From DASSWG01 sp035705295 (GTDB lineage Bacteria > Bacteroidota > Bacteroidia > Flavobacteriales > Flavobacteriaceae): a stretch of DNA of 64,000 bases. Both the position numbers and the translations under genes were made by a program. The stretch covers positions 31,195-95,194 of the forward strand of contig DASSWG010000006.1 of NCBI GenBank assembly GCA_035705295.1, in the 5' to 3' direction. The stretch's first letter is position 1, and every line of letters starts with the position of its first letter. Positions 51,069-59,165 of the stretch are shown here, one piece after another. A model generated the notes under the pieces. It had not been told where the DNA came from. It did no database searches and saw only the letters and a list, made by a program, of their open reading frames with translations.

Positions 51069-52877
51069 CTATATGCAATACCCGTTTTCCATAGTAAGTT
51101 TTTCGGCAATCGTATTCCGCAACTCCACCACGTTGGGGAAGTTGTCATATTTGGTAAAGCGTTTCAAGCCCATTAGCAACATGCGCTGTTCATCCCCTGT
51201 GGCAAAAGAAACAATACCTTCTTTCGCTTTTTGGTGAATGGTTTCCACGGCGTGGTACAAGTATAATTTTGCCATGGCAATTTGCTCTTTTTGCGCAGCT
51301 TCACCAAAACGATTTGAATTTTTTTCGGCTCGCAACAAAGTAGATTCCGCCATAAAAATCTCGATCAGAATATCGGCCGATGCCAACAATAATTGTTGAT
51401 GCTCTTCCAAGTCGGGGCCATATTTCTGAACGGCACTTCCGGCGACCATCAAAAAGACTTTTTTTAGTTTTTTGATCATTTCTTTTTCCTCGGCGAACAA
51501 TTCCGAATAATCGGGTTTGTCGAAAGACGGAATTCCCGTGAGTTCATTCGCGACATTTTGTGCTGGGCCCAGCAAATCCACATGGCCTTTCATTGCTTTT
51601 TTGACAAGCATGCCCACGGCCAACATCCGGTTGATTTCGTTGGTGCCTTCATAGATGCGGGTGATGCGCGCATCGCGCCAGGCGGCTTCCATGGGCGTGT
51701 CTTTTGAAAAACCCATTCCGCCAAAAATTTGAATGCCTTCGTCGCTGCAATTTTGCAAATCTTCGGAACAGGCCACTTTTAAAATGGAACATTCAATGGC
51801 AAACTCTTCAAAACTTTTTAATTCGGCCACCGCGTGTGCCTCGCCATTTTCCTGTTGGGAATTGATCCGGTCCTCTATCAATTTTGCAGTGCGGTAACAA
51901 GCCGATTCCCCGGCGTATGCCGAAGTTGCCATCTCGGCCAATTTGTATTTTATGGCCCCGAATTGTGCGATTGGGGTATCGAATTGCTTGCGTTCGGTGG
52001 CATATTTCACCGATCCGTCGATCACCCGCCGTTGAGCGTCCAAACAAGCGGCGGCCAATTTAATACGGCCCACGTTCAAAGCGTTCATGGCTATTTTAAA
52101 GCCGTTGCCCCGTTCGGAAAGCATATTTTCCACCGGGACTTTGGTTTCGTTGAAAAAAACCTGCCGGGTGGAAGAGGCGTGTATGCCGAGTTTTTTCTCT
52201 TCTTCACCCATGGAAATCCCATTTTTGGGGTCATTTTCCACAATGAACCCGGTAATGTATTTATCATCTTCGATTCTTGCAAAAACGATCATCAGGTCAC
52301 AAAAACCGGCATTGGATATCCACATTTTTTGTCCGCTGATCAAATAGTGTTTTCCGTCTTCGGAAAGCACGGCTTTGGTTTTTCCAGAATTGGCGTCACT
52401 TCCCGCTCCGGGTTCGGTCAAACAATACGACCCGAACCATTCGCCCGTAGCGAGTTTTGGCACATATTTCTTTTTTTGTTCTTCGGTGCCGTAAAGTGTG
52501 ATGGGTAAGGTGCCGATGCCAGTGTGCGCACCAAAAGCAGTGGAAAAAGAACCTGTGGCGCCCGACATATAATCGCAGACCAACATCGTGGAAATGAACC
52601 CCATCCCCAAGCCATCGTATTCCTCGGGCACGGAAACGCCCAAAAATCCGAGTTCCCCCGCCTTGTGCATCACTTCTTCGGTCAAGGCATAGTTTTTGGC
52701 TTCGAATTCATCCTTTTTGGGCCAAACTTCACGGTCGATGAATTCCTTTACCGAGTCGCGCATCATTTTTTGTTCTTCGTTGAAATCTTCCGGTGTAAAA
52801 ACGTCTTCGCATGGGGTTTCTTTTATGATGAATTGGCCTCCACGTAGAATAGACTTGAGATTTGAGATTTGAGACAT
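51069..52877 (-). CDS. fadE: Acyl-CoA dehydrogenase (FadE-like)
   Basis: A 602-residue protein. An acyl-CoA dehydrogenase core (about 25-400) has MRDSVKEFIDREVWPKKDEF, YCLTEPGAGSDANSGKTKAV (FAD and substrate contact), ISGQKMWISNAGFCDLMIVF and ARITRIYEGTNEINRMLAVG, the helix with the catalytic Glu. A C-terminal ~180-residue extension matches the long form seen in Bacillus FadE (about 594 residues). It makes the 2,3-double bond in acyl-CoA using FAD. Its first nine codons (MSQISNLKS) fall within a 30-bp repeat also found upstream of the four-helix-bundle gene, so the N-terminus has been supplied by that repeat. Last gene of the fadNA-E cluster. Confidence 0.93.
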   Translation of the reverse strand: MSQISNLKSILRGGQFIIKETPCEDVFTPEDFNEEQKMMRDSVKEFIDREVWPKKDEFEAKNYALTEEVMHKAGELGFLGVSVPEEYDGLGMGFISTMLVCDYMSGATGSFSTAFGAHTGIGTLPITLYGTEEQKKKYVPKLATGEWFGSYCLTEPGAGSDANSGKTKAVLSEDGKHYLISGQKMWISNAGFCDLMIVFARIEDDKYITGFIVENDPKNGISMGEEEKKLGIHASSTRQVFFNETKVPVENMLSERGNGFKIAMNALNVGRIKLAAACLDAQRRVIDGSVKYATERKQFDTPIAQFGAIKYKLAEMATSAYAGESACYRTAKLIEDRINSQQENGEAHAVAELKSFEEFAIECSILKVACSEDLQNCSDEGIQIFGGMGFSKDTPMEAAWRDARITRIYEGTNEINRMLAVGMLVKKAMKGHVDLLGPAQNVANELTGIPSFDKPDYSELFAEEKEMIKKLKKVFLMVAGSAVQKYGPDLEEHQQLLLASADILIEIFMAESTLLRAEKNSNRFGEAAQKEQIAMAKLYLYHAVETIHQKAKEGIVSFATGDEQRMLLMGLKRFTKYDNFPNVVELRNTIAEKLTMENGYCI

Positions 52878-52886
52878 GAGATATTT
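52857..52886. repeat. 30-bp direct repeat, left copy
   Basis: GAGATTTGAGATTTGAGA plus C, then ATGAGATATTT. It matches 53265-53294 with one mismatch and in the same orientation. It contains the fadE start codon and ends at the stop codon of the four-helix-bundle gene. Confidence 0.88.
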
Positions 52887-53239
52887 TATTTTGAGAATTT
52901 CTTTATTAGTGCGTAATTCATTTTTTGGATTTCAACCAAATCTTTGATCAAAGGTTCAACCGTTTGTTTTTCAATTAGTTTCAATCGATGTGACAGAATT
53001 AATTGTGTGCATAATTCATTGGAAGAACCATTGGCGATGCCCAAAAAGTTCTTGAATTCCCCGTCGGTATTTCTTCCCGCTCCTTCTGCTATATTCGATG
53101 GAACTGAAACTGCACTTCGTCTGATTTGACTTGTCAACCCATATTTTTCTTCCACAGGAAATTTGGAAGAAATTACATACGTTTGTTCGGCTATGTCCAT
53201 AGCGTTTTGCCAGATTTTTAGATTTTGAAAGTTGTGCAT
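52886..53239 (-). CDS. Four-helix-bundle protein (23S rRNA intervening-sequence / S23 family)
   Basis: A 117-residue protein. It begins MHNFQNLKIWQNAMDIAEQT, continues with SSKFPVEEKYGLTSQIRRSA, then VSVPSNIAEGAGRNTDGEFK and ANGSSNELCTQLILSHRLKL, which is the classic S23/four-helix-bundle signature. Relatives occur in 23S rRNA intervening sequences, as accessory (Avd) proteins of diversity-generating retroelements, and often as stand-alone genes with unknown role. Here it lies between fadA and fadE, exactly between two 30-bp direct repeats, and no reverse transcriptase or rRNA is near. It looks like an inserted cassette. Confidence 0.9.
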   Translation of the reverse strand: MHNFQNLKIWQNAMDIAEQTYVISSKFPVEEKYGLTSQIRRSAVSVPSNIAEGAGRNTDGEFKNFLGIANGSSNELCTQLILSHRLKLIEKQTVEPLIKDLVEIQKMNYALIKKFSK

Positions 53240-53264
53240 GATTTGGATTTTAGATGTTAGAGAT

Positions 53265-53294
53265 GAGATTTGAGATTTGAGAAATGAGATATTT
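53265..53294. repeat. 30-bp direct repeat, right copy
   Basis: GAGATTTGAGATTTGAGA plus A, then ATGAGATATTT. It begins 26 bases upstream of the four-helix-bundle ATG. Confidence 0.88.
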
Positions 53295-53385
53295 GGGGAA
53301 TTAAATTTATTTTCAATAATATTCTGTATAAAATAGAATTAAATACGTTTATAATCCAGCTAATCGTAAATTTTATATTCTGCTC

Positions 53386-53417
53386 CTCTCACGTCTCAAA
53401 TCTCATGTCTCAAATCT
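53386..53417. repeat. Inverted copy of the GAGATTTGAG repeat
   Basis: CTCTCACGTCTCAAATCTC followed by ATGTCTCAAATCT, the reverse complement of the AGATTTGAGACATGAGA pattern. It ends on the stop codon of fadA (53416-53418). Confidence 0.8.
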
Positions 53418-54609
53418 ATTTGAGGAACTCAAATACCCCCGCCGCTCCCTGCCCGGTCCCCACGCACATCGTCACCAAAGCGTGCTTGTTGTTCAATTTC
53501 CGTTTCCGCATTTCGTCAAAAATCTGGACGGAAAGCTTGGCGCCCGTGCAACCCAACGGATGCCCCATGGCGATGGCGCCGCCGTTCACGTTTACTTTTT
53601 CGGGGTCCATTCCCAGTTCGCGAATTACCGCTAGGGATTGTGAGGCAAAGGCTTCGTTGAGTTCGATCAATTCCATGTCGTTCAATTTCATTCCGGTTTG
53701 CTCCAGCACTTTTGGTACGGCTTTTATTGGCCCGATGCCCATGATTTTGGGTTCCACACCTGCGGCGGCAAAACCGACCAATCTGGCAATGGGTTCCAAA
53801 TTCAATTCCTTGACCATTTTTTCGCTCATGACCATCACAAAAGCCGCCCCGTCGCTCATTTGTGACGAATTTCCGGCGGTGACGCTACCAGCTTCAGCAA
53901 ACACGGGTTTCAGTTTGGCCAAAATTTCTTCGGAAGTATCGGTACGTGGTCCTTCGTCTTTGTTGACCGTGTAAGTCTTCGTCTCTTTTTTTCCTTCGGA
54001 ATTGACAAAGGTTTCGTTCACTTCAATGGGTGCGATTTGATCTTCAAACCGACCTTCAGATTGCGCTTTCAACGCTTTCTGATGGGAATGGAAGGCGAAT
54101 TCATCTTGGTCTTCGCGCGAAATGGTGTATTTTTCGGCAACCGCTTCCGCCGTAAGCCCCATTCCCCAGTAATAATCTTCCTTGCCGTTTTTGGCGAGTT
54201 CGTAATCCGGCACGGGTTTGTAGCCGCCCATCGGGATGTAGCTCATGCTTTCGGCACCGCCGGCGATGATGCAATCGGCCATGCCGCTTTGAATTTTTGC
54301 CGTGGCGATGGCGATGGTTTCCAAGCCGGAAGCACAATAACGGTTGACGGTCATTCCGGGAACATCCACGGTGTTCAACCCCATCAGGGAAATCAACCGG
54401 CCCATGTTCAGGCCTTGTTCGGCTTCGGGCATGGCGTTGCCCACAATGACGTCGTCGATTCGTTTTTTGTCCAGTTCCGGCAGTTTATCCAACATGTATT
54501 GAATGGTTTCCGCTGCCAGTTCATCCGGGCGTTTAAAGCGGAATACCCCGCGAGGAGCTTTTCCTACGGCGGTTCTTTTTGCTTCAACAATATATACTGT
54601 ATTTTTCAT
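53416..54609 (-). CDS. fadA: Acetyl-CoA C-acyltransferase (beta-oxidation thiolase)
   Basis: A 397-residue thiolase. The nucleophile is Cys92 in NRYCASGLET; the later sites are His in GGAIAMGHPLGCTGAK and Cys in VTMCVGTGQGAAG. The VGTGQG ending is typical of degradative 3-ketoacyl-CoA thiolases. It splits 3-ketoacyl-CoA to acetyl-CoA and a shortened acyl-CoA. It lies between fadN (117 bases upstream) and the four-helix-bundle/fadE region, as in the Bacillus fadNAE operon. Confidence 0.93.
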   Translation of the reverse strand: MKNTVYIVEAKRTAVGKAPRGVFRFKRPDELAAETIQYMLDKLPELDKKRIDDVIVGNAMPEAEQGLNMGRLISLMGLNTVDVPGMTVNRYCASGLETIAIATAKIQSGMADCIIAGGAESMSYIPMGGYKPVPDYELAKNGKEDYYWGMGLTAEAVAEKYTISREDQDEFAFHSHQKALKAQSEGRFEDQIAPIEVNETFVNSEGKKETKTYTVNKDEGPRTDTSEEILAKLKPVFAEAGSVTAGNSSQMSDGAAFVMVMSEKMVKELNLEPIARLVGFAAAGVEPKIMGIGPIKAVPKVLEQTGMKLNDMELIELNEAFASQSLAVIRELGMDPEKVNVNGGAIAMGHPLGCTGAKLSVQIFDEMRKRKLNNKHALVTMCVGTGQGAAGVFEFLK

Positions 54610-54653
54610 GGCTTTTGTTTCTTTTCAAAGTTTGTGAATGTATATCGTATTGC

Positions 54654-54699
54654 TGTATAATGTATGATTGGATTTTGTTTTTACATTATACATTATACA
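54654..54699. repeat. Imperfect inverted repeat in the fadN-fadA gap
   Basis: TGTATAATGTATGATTGG (54654-54671) faces TACATTATACATTATACAA (54682-54700); read on the minus strand the latter is TTGTATAATGTATAATGTA. It could form a hairpin in the fad transcript and belongs to a different repeat family from those at the neighbouring junctions. Confidence 0.65.
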
Positions 54700-54726
54700 A
54701 TTCTACAGAGTACAGTTCTTATTCAA

Positions 54727-57171
54727 TTAGTTCCTTAAAGGTTTTCCCGTTTTAAGCATGTGTTCTATTCTTTCAAGCGTTTTCCTTTCCCCGCACAAAC
54801 TCAAAAAGGCTTCGCGTTCCAGGTCCAATAAATATTGCTCGGTTACGTATTGCGCTTCGGATAAGTCGCCACCCGCCATCACGTAGGCCAATTTGTTGGC
54901 GATTTTTTGATCGTGCTCGCTGATGTAGTTTCCGGCTTCCATTTGGTCGGTGCCCACGAGGAACATTCCCAAAGCTTGTTTGCCCAGAACCTTGATGTTT
55001 TTGGTTTTTATGGGTTTGGTGTAACCGTTTTCGGCCATCAACAAAGCTTGTTTTTTGGCGATGGTCAACTGCAAATCCTTGTTCACCACCACGATATCTT
55101 TCCCTTTTTGAAGGATTCCGGAGTCGAAAGCTTCATAGGCCGAAGTGGACACTTTTGCCATCCCAATTGTGAGGAAATTTTCGCGCAGGCGGTTGAGTTC
55201 CACATCGCCTTTTTCAAATGAATCGGAAGCGCGTTTTGCCATTTCTTTGGAACCGCCACCACCGGGGATCACGCCCACGCCAAATTCCACCAAACCGATG
55301 TAGGTTTCGGCATGGGCCACCACGCTGTCGGCGTGCAAAGAAAGTTCGCAACCGCCACCCAACGCCATATTGTGCGGTGAGGCAATGGTGGGAACGGAAG
55401 AATAGCGCATCCGCATCATGGTGTCTTGAAAATATTTTATGGCCATGTGCAACTCGTCGTATTCCTGCTCCACGGCCATCATAAAAATCATTCCGATGTT
55501 GGCGCCCACCGAGAAATTTTGTCCGTTGTTGGCCACCACCAAGCCTTGGTATTCTTTTTCTGCCAAATCGATGGCTTTGTTCAGTCCATCCAACACATCG
55601 CCGCCGATGCTGTTCATTTTGCTACGAAATTCCACATTCAAAATGCCGTCGCCCAAATCTTCCACGACCACGCCACTGTTTTTGAACACCTCTTTGCTTT
55701 TTCGGATATTGTCCAAAATGATATAGGTATCCTGACCGGGAACTTTTACGTATTCTTTCTGTGGGATGTCGTAATAATAGGTGTCGCCTTCTTTTACCGA
55801 ATAGAAACTTTCGATTCCGTTTTCAAGCATTTCCAAAACCCATTTGGCGGGTTCGAGGTTTTCTGCTTTCATCAATTCGATGCCTTTTTGCACGCCGATG
55901 GCGTCCCAAATCTGGAACGGCCCGTGCTGCCAGCCAAAACCGGCTTTCATAGCATCGTCTATTTTATACAACTCATCGGCAATTTCGGGAATGCGGTGGG
56001 AAACATAGGCAAAAAGAGCGGCAAAATGCTTGCGGTAAAATTCGCCTGCCTTGTCTTTTCCGTTGATCAAAACATAAAATCGATCCTCTACATTTTCAAT
56101 GGTTTTGGTCTGTTCCAAAGTGGCGAAAGATGCCTTTTTCTGATCGCGGTATTCCAGACTTTCCAGGTCGAGCGATTTGATTTCGCTGGAACCACCTTCT
56201 TTCTTTATTTTTTTGTAAAAACCTTGTCCGGTTTTACTGCCTAGCCATTTGTTGTCCACCATAGTTTGGATAAAATTCGGCAATGCGAACAACTCGTGGC
56301 GTTCGTCTTTCGGAACATTTTCATGTAAACCGTTGGCGACATGCACCAAGGTATCGAGCCCCACCACATCCACAGTTCGGAAGGTGGCCGATTTTGGCCG
56401 ACCGATCACCGGCCCGGTGAGTTTGTCCACTTCCTCAATGGTCAAGCCCATTTCTTTGATGCCATGGAACAGGCTCATGATACTGAAAATCCCGATCCGG
56501 TTGCCGATAAAGGCTGGCGTGTCTTTGGCAACTACCGCCTTTTTTCCGAGGAATTTTTCGCCGTAATTTTTAAGGAAATCCAAGACTTCTTTGGAAGTTT
56601 CCGGTCCCGGAATAATTTCAAACAGCCGCAAATAGCGCGGTGGATTGAAAAAGTGGGTGCCGCAAAAATGTTTTTGAAAATCTTCGCCACGGCCTTCGCT
56701 CATGAATTTGATGGGAATGCCCGAAGTGTTGGAAGTAATGAGCGTGCCTATTTTACGATGTTTTTCGAGTTGATCGAACACCTTTTTTTTGATCTCCAGT
56801 TTTTCCACCACCACTTCAATGATCCAATCGGCTTCCGAAACCTTGGAAATATCGTCTTCAAGATTCCCGGTTTTAATTCGGTTTGCAAAGTTTTTGTGAT
56901 AAATAGGGGAGGGTTTCGATTTTAAAGCCGTTTGCAGGGCATCGTTCACGATTCGGTCGCGGACTTTTTTGTCATCCAAGGCCAATCCGGTTTTTTCTTC
57001 TTTTTCGGTCAATTCTTTCGGGACAATATCCAGCAAAAGCACCTCCACACCAATGTTGGCGAAATGACAGGCGATTCCGCTGCCCATAATTCCCGAGCCG
57101 ATCACCGCGACTTTGTTGATCCTATATTCCCTCGAAGGAGGAAATCCGGTGTTTGTTGATTTAGTTTTCAT
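54727..57171 (-). CDS. fadN: Bifunctional 3-hydroxyacyl-CoA dehydrogenase / enoyl-CoA hydratase (FadN-like)
   Basis: An 814-residue fusion. The NAD-binding dehydrogenase comes first (VAVIGSGIMGSGIACHFANI near residue 22), with its C-terminal helical domain (IGNRIGIFSIMSLFHGIKEM), and the enoyl-CoA hydratase/crotonase domain follows in the last third (LGDGILNVEFRSKMNSIGGD, then IASPHNMALGGGCELSLHAD and GLVEFGVGVIPGGGGSKEMA). The order is the reverse of E. coli FadB and the same as Bacillus FadN, whose length is similar. It hydrates and oxidises the acyl chain in each turn of beta-oxidation. First structural gene of the cluster. Confidence 0.92.
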   Translation of the reverse strand: MKTKSTNTGFPPSREYRINKVAVIGSGIMGSGIACHFANIGVEVLLLDIVPKELTEKEEKTGLALDDKKVRDRIVNDALQTALKSKPSPIYHKNFANRIKTGNLEDDISKVSEADWIIEVVVEKLEIKKKVFDQLEKHRKIGTLITSNTSGIPIKFMSEGRGEDFQKHFCGTHFFNPPRYLRLFEIIPGPETSKEVLDFLKNYGEKFLGKKAVVAKDTPAFIGNRIGIFSIMSLFHGIKEMGLTIEEVDKLTGPVIGRPKSATFRTVDVVGLDTLVHVANGLHENVPKDERHELFALPNFIQTMVDNKWLGSKTGQGFYKKIKKEGGSSEIKSLDLESLEYRDQKKASFATLEQTKTIENVEDRFYVLINGKDKAGEFYRKHFAALFAYVSHRIPEIADELYKIDDAMKAGFGWQHGPFQIWDAIGVQKGIELMKAENLEPAKWVLEMLENGIESFYSVKEGDTYYYDIPQKEYVKVPGQDTYIILDNIRKSKEVFKNSGVVVEDLGDGILNVEFRSKMNSIGGDVLDGLNKAIDLAEKEYQGLVVANNGQNFSVGANIGMIFMMAVEQEYDELHMAIKYFQDTMMRMRYSSVPTIASPHNMALGGGCELSLHADSVVAHAETYIGLVEFGVGVIPGGGGSKEMAKRASDSFEKGDVELNRLRENFLTIGMAKVSTSAYEAFDSGILQKGKDIVVVNKDLQLTIAKKQALLMAENGYTKPIKTKNIKVLGKQALGMFLVGTDQMEAGNYISEHDQKIANKLAYVMAGGDLSEAQYVTEQYLLDLEREAFLSLCGERKTLERIEHMLKTGKPLRN

Positions 57172-57192
57172 TTATTTTTCTTTTTTGTTCTC

Positions 57193-57300
57193 AAACCTGA
57201 CAGGTTTCGAAAACCTGTCAGGTTTCTGCAAGATCAAAAAAAAACCTCGCAGGTATTTTGAATAATTTTAAAACCTACAAGGTTTGTCAAACCTTGCAGG
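57193..57300. repeat. Palindromic repeat pair in the MarR-fadN gap
   Basis: AAACCTGACAGGTTT (57193-57207) and AACCTGTCAGGTTT (57212-57225) form a long palindrome; after an AACCTCGCAGG unit near 57243, CCTACAAGGTTTG (57274-57286) faces CAAACCTTGCAGG (57288-57300). These AACCTxxxAGGTT units are typical Bacteroidota intergenic repeats. They would fold as hairpins in a MarR-fadN readthrough transcript. Confidence 0.8.
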
Positions 57301-57320
57301 AAAGCCTTTGGCCCTACGTC

Positions 57321-57773
57321 TTAACGTCCTACGTCAACTTCTTTATACACTTTCTTCTCTGCGATCAATTTCATAATGTTGTTCGCCACTTTGATAAAAG
57401 TTTTCAATTCCTCTTCCGAAACGGATTCTTTTACCGCTTCGTCAAACCGCAACACCACTTCTTTTGAAAACTCGCGCATTTCCAAACCGAAATCCGTAAG
57501 TTGTACCAACACACTGCGACCATCTTCCGGGTTTTTCTTTCTAATAATCAGTCCCCGATCTTCCATACCTTTCAGCGTACGCGACAAACTCGTGGCTTCC
57601 ATGCCCATTTTCGGCCCTAACGAAGTGGAAGGGGTTCCTTCTTCCGGGTCGATGCTGATCAAGGCAAAACCCGTGGCCATGGTGCTTTCCTTTTCCTTGG
57701 CTTTTTCGTTGTACATTTTTGCCACGGCCATCCATGTGGCACGCAATACGTAATCGATGGTTTTTTCTTTCAT
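57321..57773 (-). CDS. MarR family transcriptional regulator
   Basis: A 150-residue protein from the ATG at 57773; the seven codons before it (from a TTG) are disfavoured because the -7 box lies just upstream. Winged helix: FALISIDPEEGTPSTSLGPK, then MGMEATSLSRTLKGMEDRGL (recognition helix) and IIRKKNPEDGRSVLVQLTDF (wing). A perfect 20-bp palindrome overlies its own promoter. It heads the fadN-fadA-fadE cluster, so acyl-CoA or fatty acid is the probable ligand (inference). Its last four residues (DVGR) and stop are within a CTACGTC-type repeat. Confidence 0.92.
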   Translation of the reverse strand: MKEKTIDYVLRATWMAVAKMYNEKAKEKESTMATGFALISIDPEEGTPSTSLGPKMGMEATSLSRTLKGMEDRGLIIRKKNPEDGRSVLVQLTDFGLEMREFSKEVVLRFDEAVKESVSEEELKTFIKVANNIMKLIAEKKVYKEVDVGR

Positions 57774-57791
57774 TTGTTTGAATGAGTATTT

Positions 57792-57826
57792 CAAAGATAC
57801 AAATTTTTATTATGCACGCATAATAA
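57792..57826 (-). promoter_or_regulatory. MarR promoter and 20-bp operator
   Basis: The operator TTATTATGCACGCATAATAA (57807-57826) has perfect nine-base arms around a two-base centre. On the minus strand a -7 box TATCTTTG (57799-57792) lies directly downstream of it and 18 bases before the ATG, so a bound repressor would cover the -33 region. Confidence 0.75.
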
Positions 57827-57883
57827 CAGTGTTTTAATTTTTTGAAAAAATAGGAGGGGAGCAGGGGTAAAGTTCAAAAATAC

Positions 57884-58123
57884 TTATTTAAACCATTTCG
57901 GTAAAACAAAAGCTTTGTATAGGGTAGGTCTCATGTGGATAGGAGCGCCTATTCCGATTTTGAAAAAAGTTTGTTGTTTGTTCTTTTCCGTTTCAATTTT
58001 ATGGCAATTACAAAAATCAACATATGCTAAATGCACAACAGGTGGGGCTGTATATTTTCCGAAGTAAATAAATGCAATGAAAAAATAAGTCAATAATGGG
58101 TATCTCCAAAATTTTCCCGCCAT
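57884..58123 (-). CDS. Small hypothetical protein with N-terminal hydrophobic segment
   Basis: A 79-codon ORF: MAGKFWRYPLLTYFFIAFIYFG (a short hydrophobic helix), then HLAYVDFCNCHKIETEKNKQ with a Cys-x-Cys-His triplet that could bind metal, and a C-terminal AFVLPKWFK. It starts 14 bases after a strong terminator of the gene upstream, so it needs its own promoter, and none was found. It ends about 58 bases before the MarR operator. It may be real or chance. Confidence 0.35.
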   Translation of the reverse strand: MAGKFWRYPLLTYFFIAFIYFGKYTAPPVVHLAYVDFCNCHKIETEKNKQQTFFKIGIGAPIHMRPTLYKAFVLPKWFK

Positions 58124-58140
58124 TTTTTGTCAACAAAAAA

Positions 58141-58170
58141 AGGCTGAACAATGATCCAATTGTTCAGCCT
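58141..58170. terminator. Strong intrinsic terminator of the DUF4198-like gene
   Basis: AGGCTGAACAAT (58141-58152) pairs perfectly with ATTGTTCAGCCT (58159-58170), with an A-tract on one side and TTTT on the other. Confidence 0.88.
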
Positions 58171-58216
58171 TTTTAATCCTTTAATAATTGTATCGATCAT
58201 TTAGGACGAGCCATTA

Positions 58217-58933
58217 TTACAATACAATTTTTTGCGTGGCCGCGCGCCATATGGCTTGGTAGGCTTCTTTTTTTGTTTTTCCGGCTTCACTTTTATGGTA
58301 AGTGGTGGCTTCCAAAAAATGAATTCCTTCTTCGTTGGAAGAGAATTCGATTATTCCCTCGGCATTGCTTTCCAAGGTTTTTGTTTCACCGGAAGGTAAA
58401 AATAAAGTTGCTGAAACCCCTTCTTTCACCGCTCCTTTAAAATAGGTTGTAAAGGTTTTTGTTTGATCATTGTTTGCCGGCAGTTGTTGTACCAACACTA
58501 AATCGGGCGATTTTGTGCCTATTGGTGCAGTTTTACCTGAATTTCCCACGGAAATCTGCGCAAAAGCATTGAACTGGTATGCGGTGCCTTCAGCAACATC
58601 GGCAGTGGTGTGACTTATTTCCAAGCGGTAGATTCCTTTTTCGTTTGGAACAAAACTAGCGCTTAGGTGATCGTTTTTAACCTGTGTTTCCAACAAAACG
58701 CGTGTTCCGTTTGGTTGAACCAACCAAAGCTCGAGATCGGCCGCATCGGAATACCAGTCGGCTACTTTTTCATGGGTTTTGTCCGCAAATTCGCTGTAAT
58801 AAATGTTCACGTTGTGGACCTCTCCCGGTTTTCCTTCGGAATTGGTGTCAATATACAAGGCATGGGCAAAACATAAACCGATGTTGCCACCTAAAAACAA
58901 CGCAAATAAATAAAAGGATTTAAAAGAATTCAT
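58217..58933 (-). CDS. Secreted DUF4198-like protein
   Basis: A 238-residue protein with a signal peptide (MNSFKSFYLFALFLGGNIGLCFA). The mature start HALYIDTNSEGKPGEVHNVN with a first-position histidine, LWLVQPNGTRVLLETQ, GIYRLEISHTTADVAEGTAY and GAVKEGVSATLFLPSGETKT resemble DUF4198 periplasmic proteins linked to Ni/Co or Cu handling. The His next to the cleavage site might be a metal ligand. Two Ig-like beta domains are likely. No metal-transport genes are adjacent, so the role is uncertain. Single gene between two terminators or gaps. Confidence 0.72.
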   Translation of the reverse strand: MNSFKSFYLFALFLGGNIGLCFAHALYIDTNSEGKPGEVHNVNIYYSEFADKTHEKVADWYSDAADLELWLVQPNGTRVLLETQVKNDHLSASFVPNEKGIYRLEISHTTADVAEGTAYQFNAFAQISVGNSGKTAPIGTKSPDLVLVQQLPANNDQTKTFTTYFKGAVKEGVSATLFLPSGETKTLESNAEGIIEFSSNEEGIHFLEATTYHKSEAGKTKKEAYQAIWRAATQKIVL

Positions 58934-59165
58934 AGAAACTATTTTGTTTAATTAAGACTGATTAAAAATAATAGCAAATTTAATTTCTTTCTTTGTTCCC
59001 GCAAGGGAAAGCCGTGTTTTTTTCAAAAGAAAAACAAATGTGAAAAAAGGAAACTTTTGAGAGTTTTACACCTGTTAAACAATAGCTAGTGTGTATTTAA
59101 ACGCTTGTAAAATTGTTTAAAAAGAAGAAGTAGACGGGAAATTTATGAGAAAAAAACAAAATCTG
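58934..59165. other. 232-base A+T-rich gap
   Basis: Between the DUF4198-like gene start and the acyl-CoA ligase stop. No ORF, stem-loop with T-tract or repeat was recognised; the DUF4198-like promoter must be here. Confidence 0.5.

Noticed and set aside
50872..51078. Overlapping 62-64 codon ORFs on both strands
   Set aside because: No recognisable domain or promoter, and each is the antisense of the other; kept only as a comment on the intergenic region.
52886..53239. Four-helix-bundle gene as Avd of a diversity-generating retroelement acting on the adhesin
   Set aside because: There is no reverse transcriptase, template repeat or A-biased variable region in the window, and the adhesin is 46 kb away.
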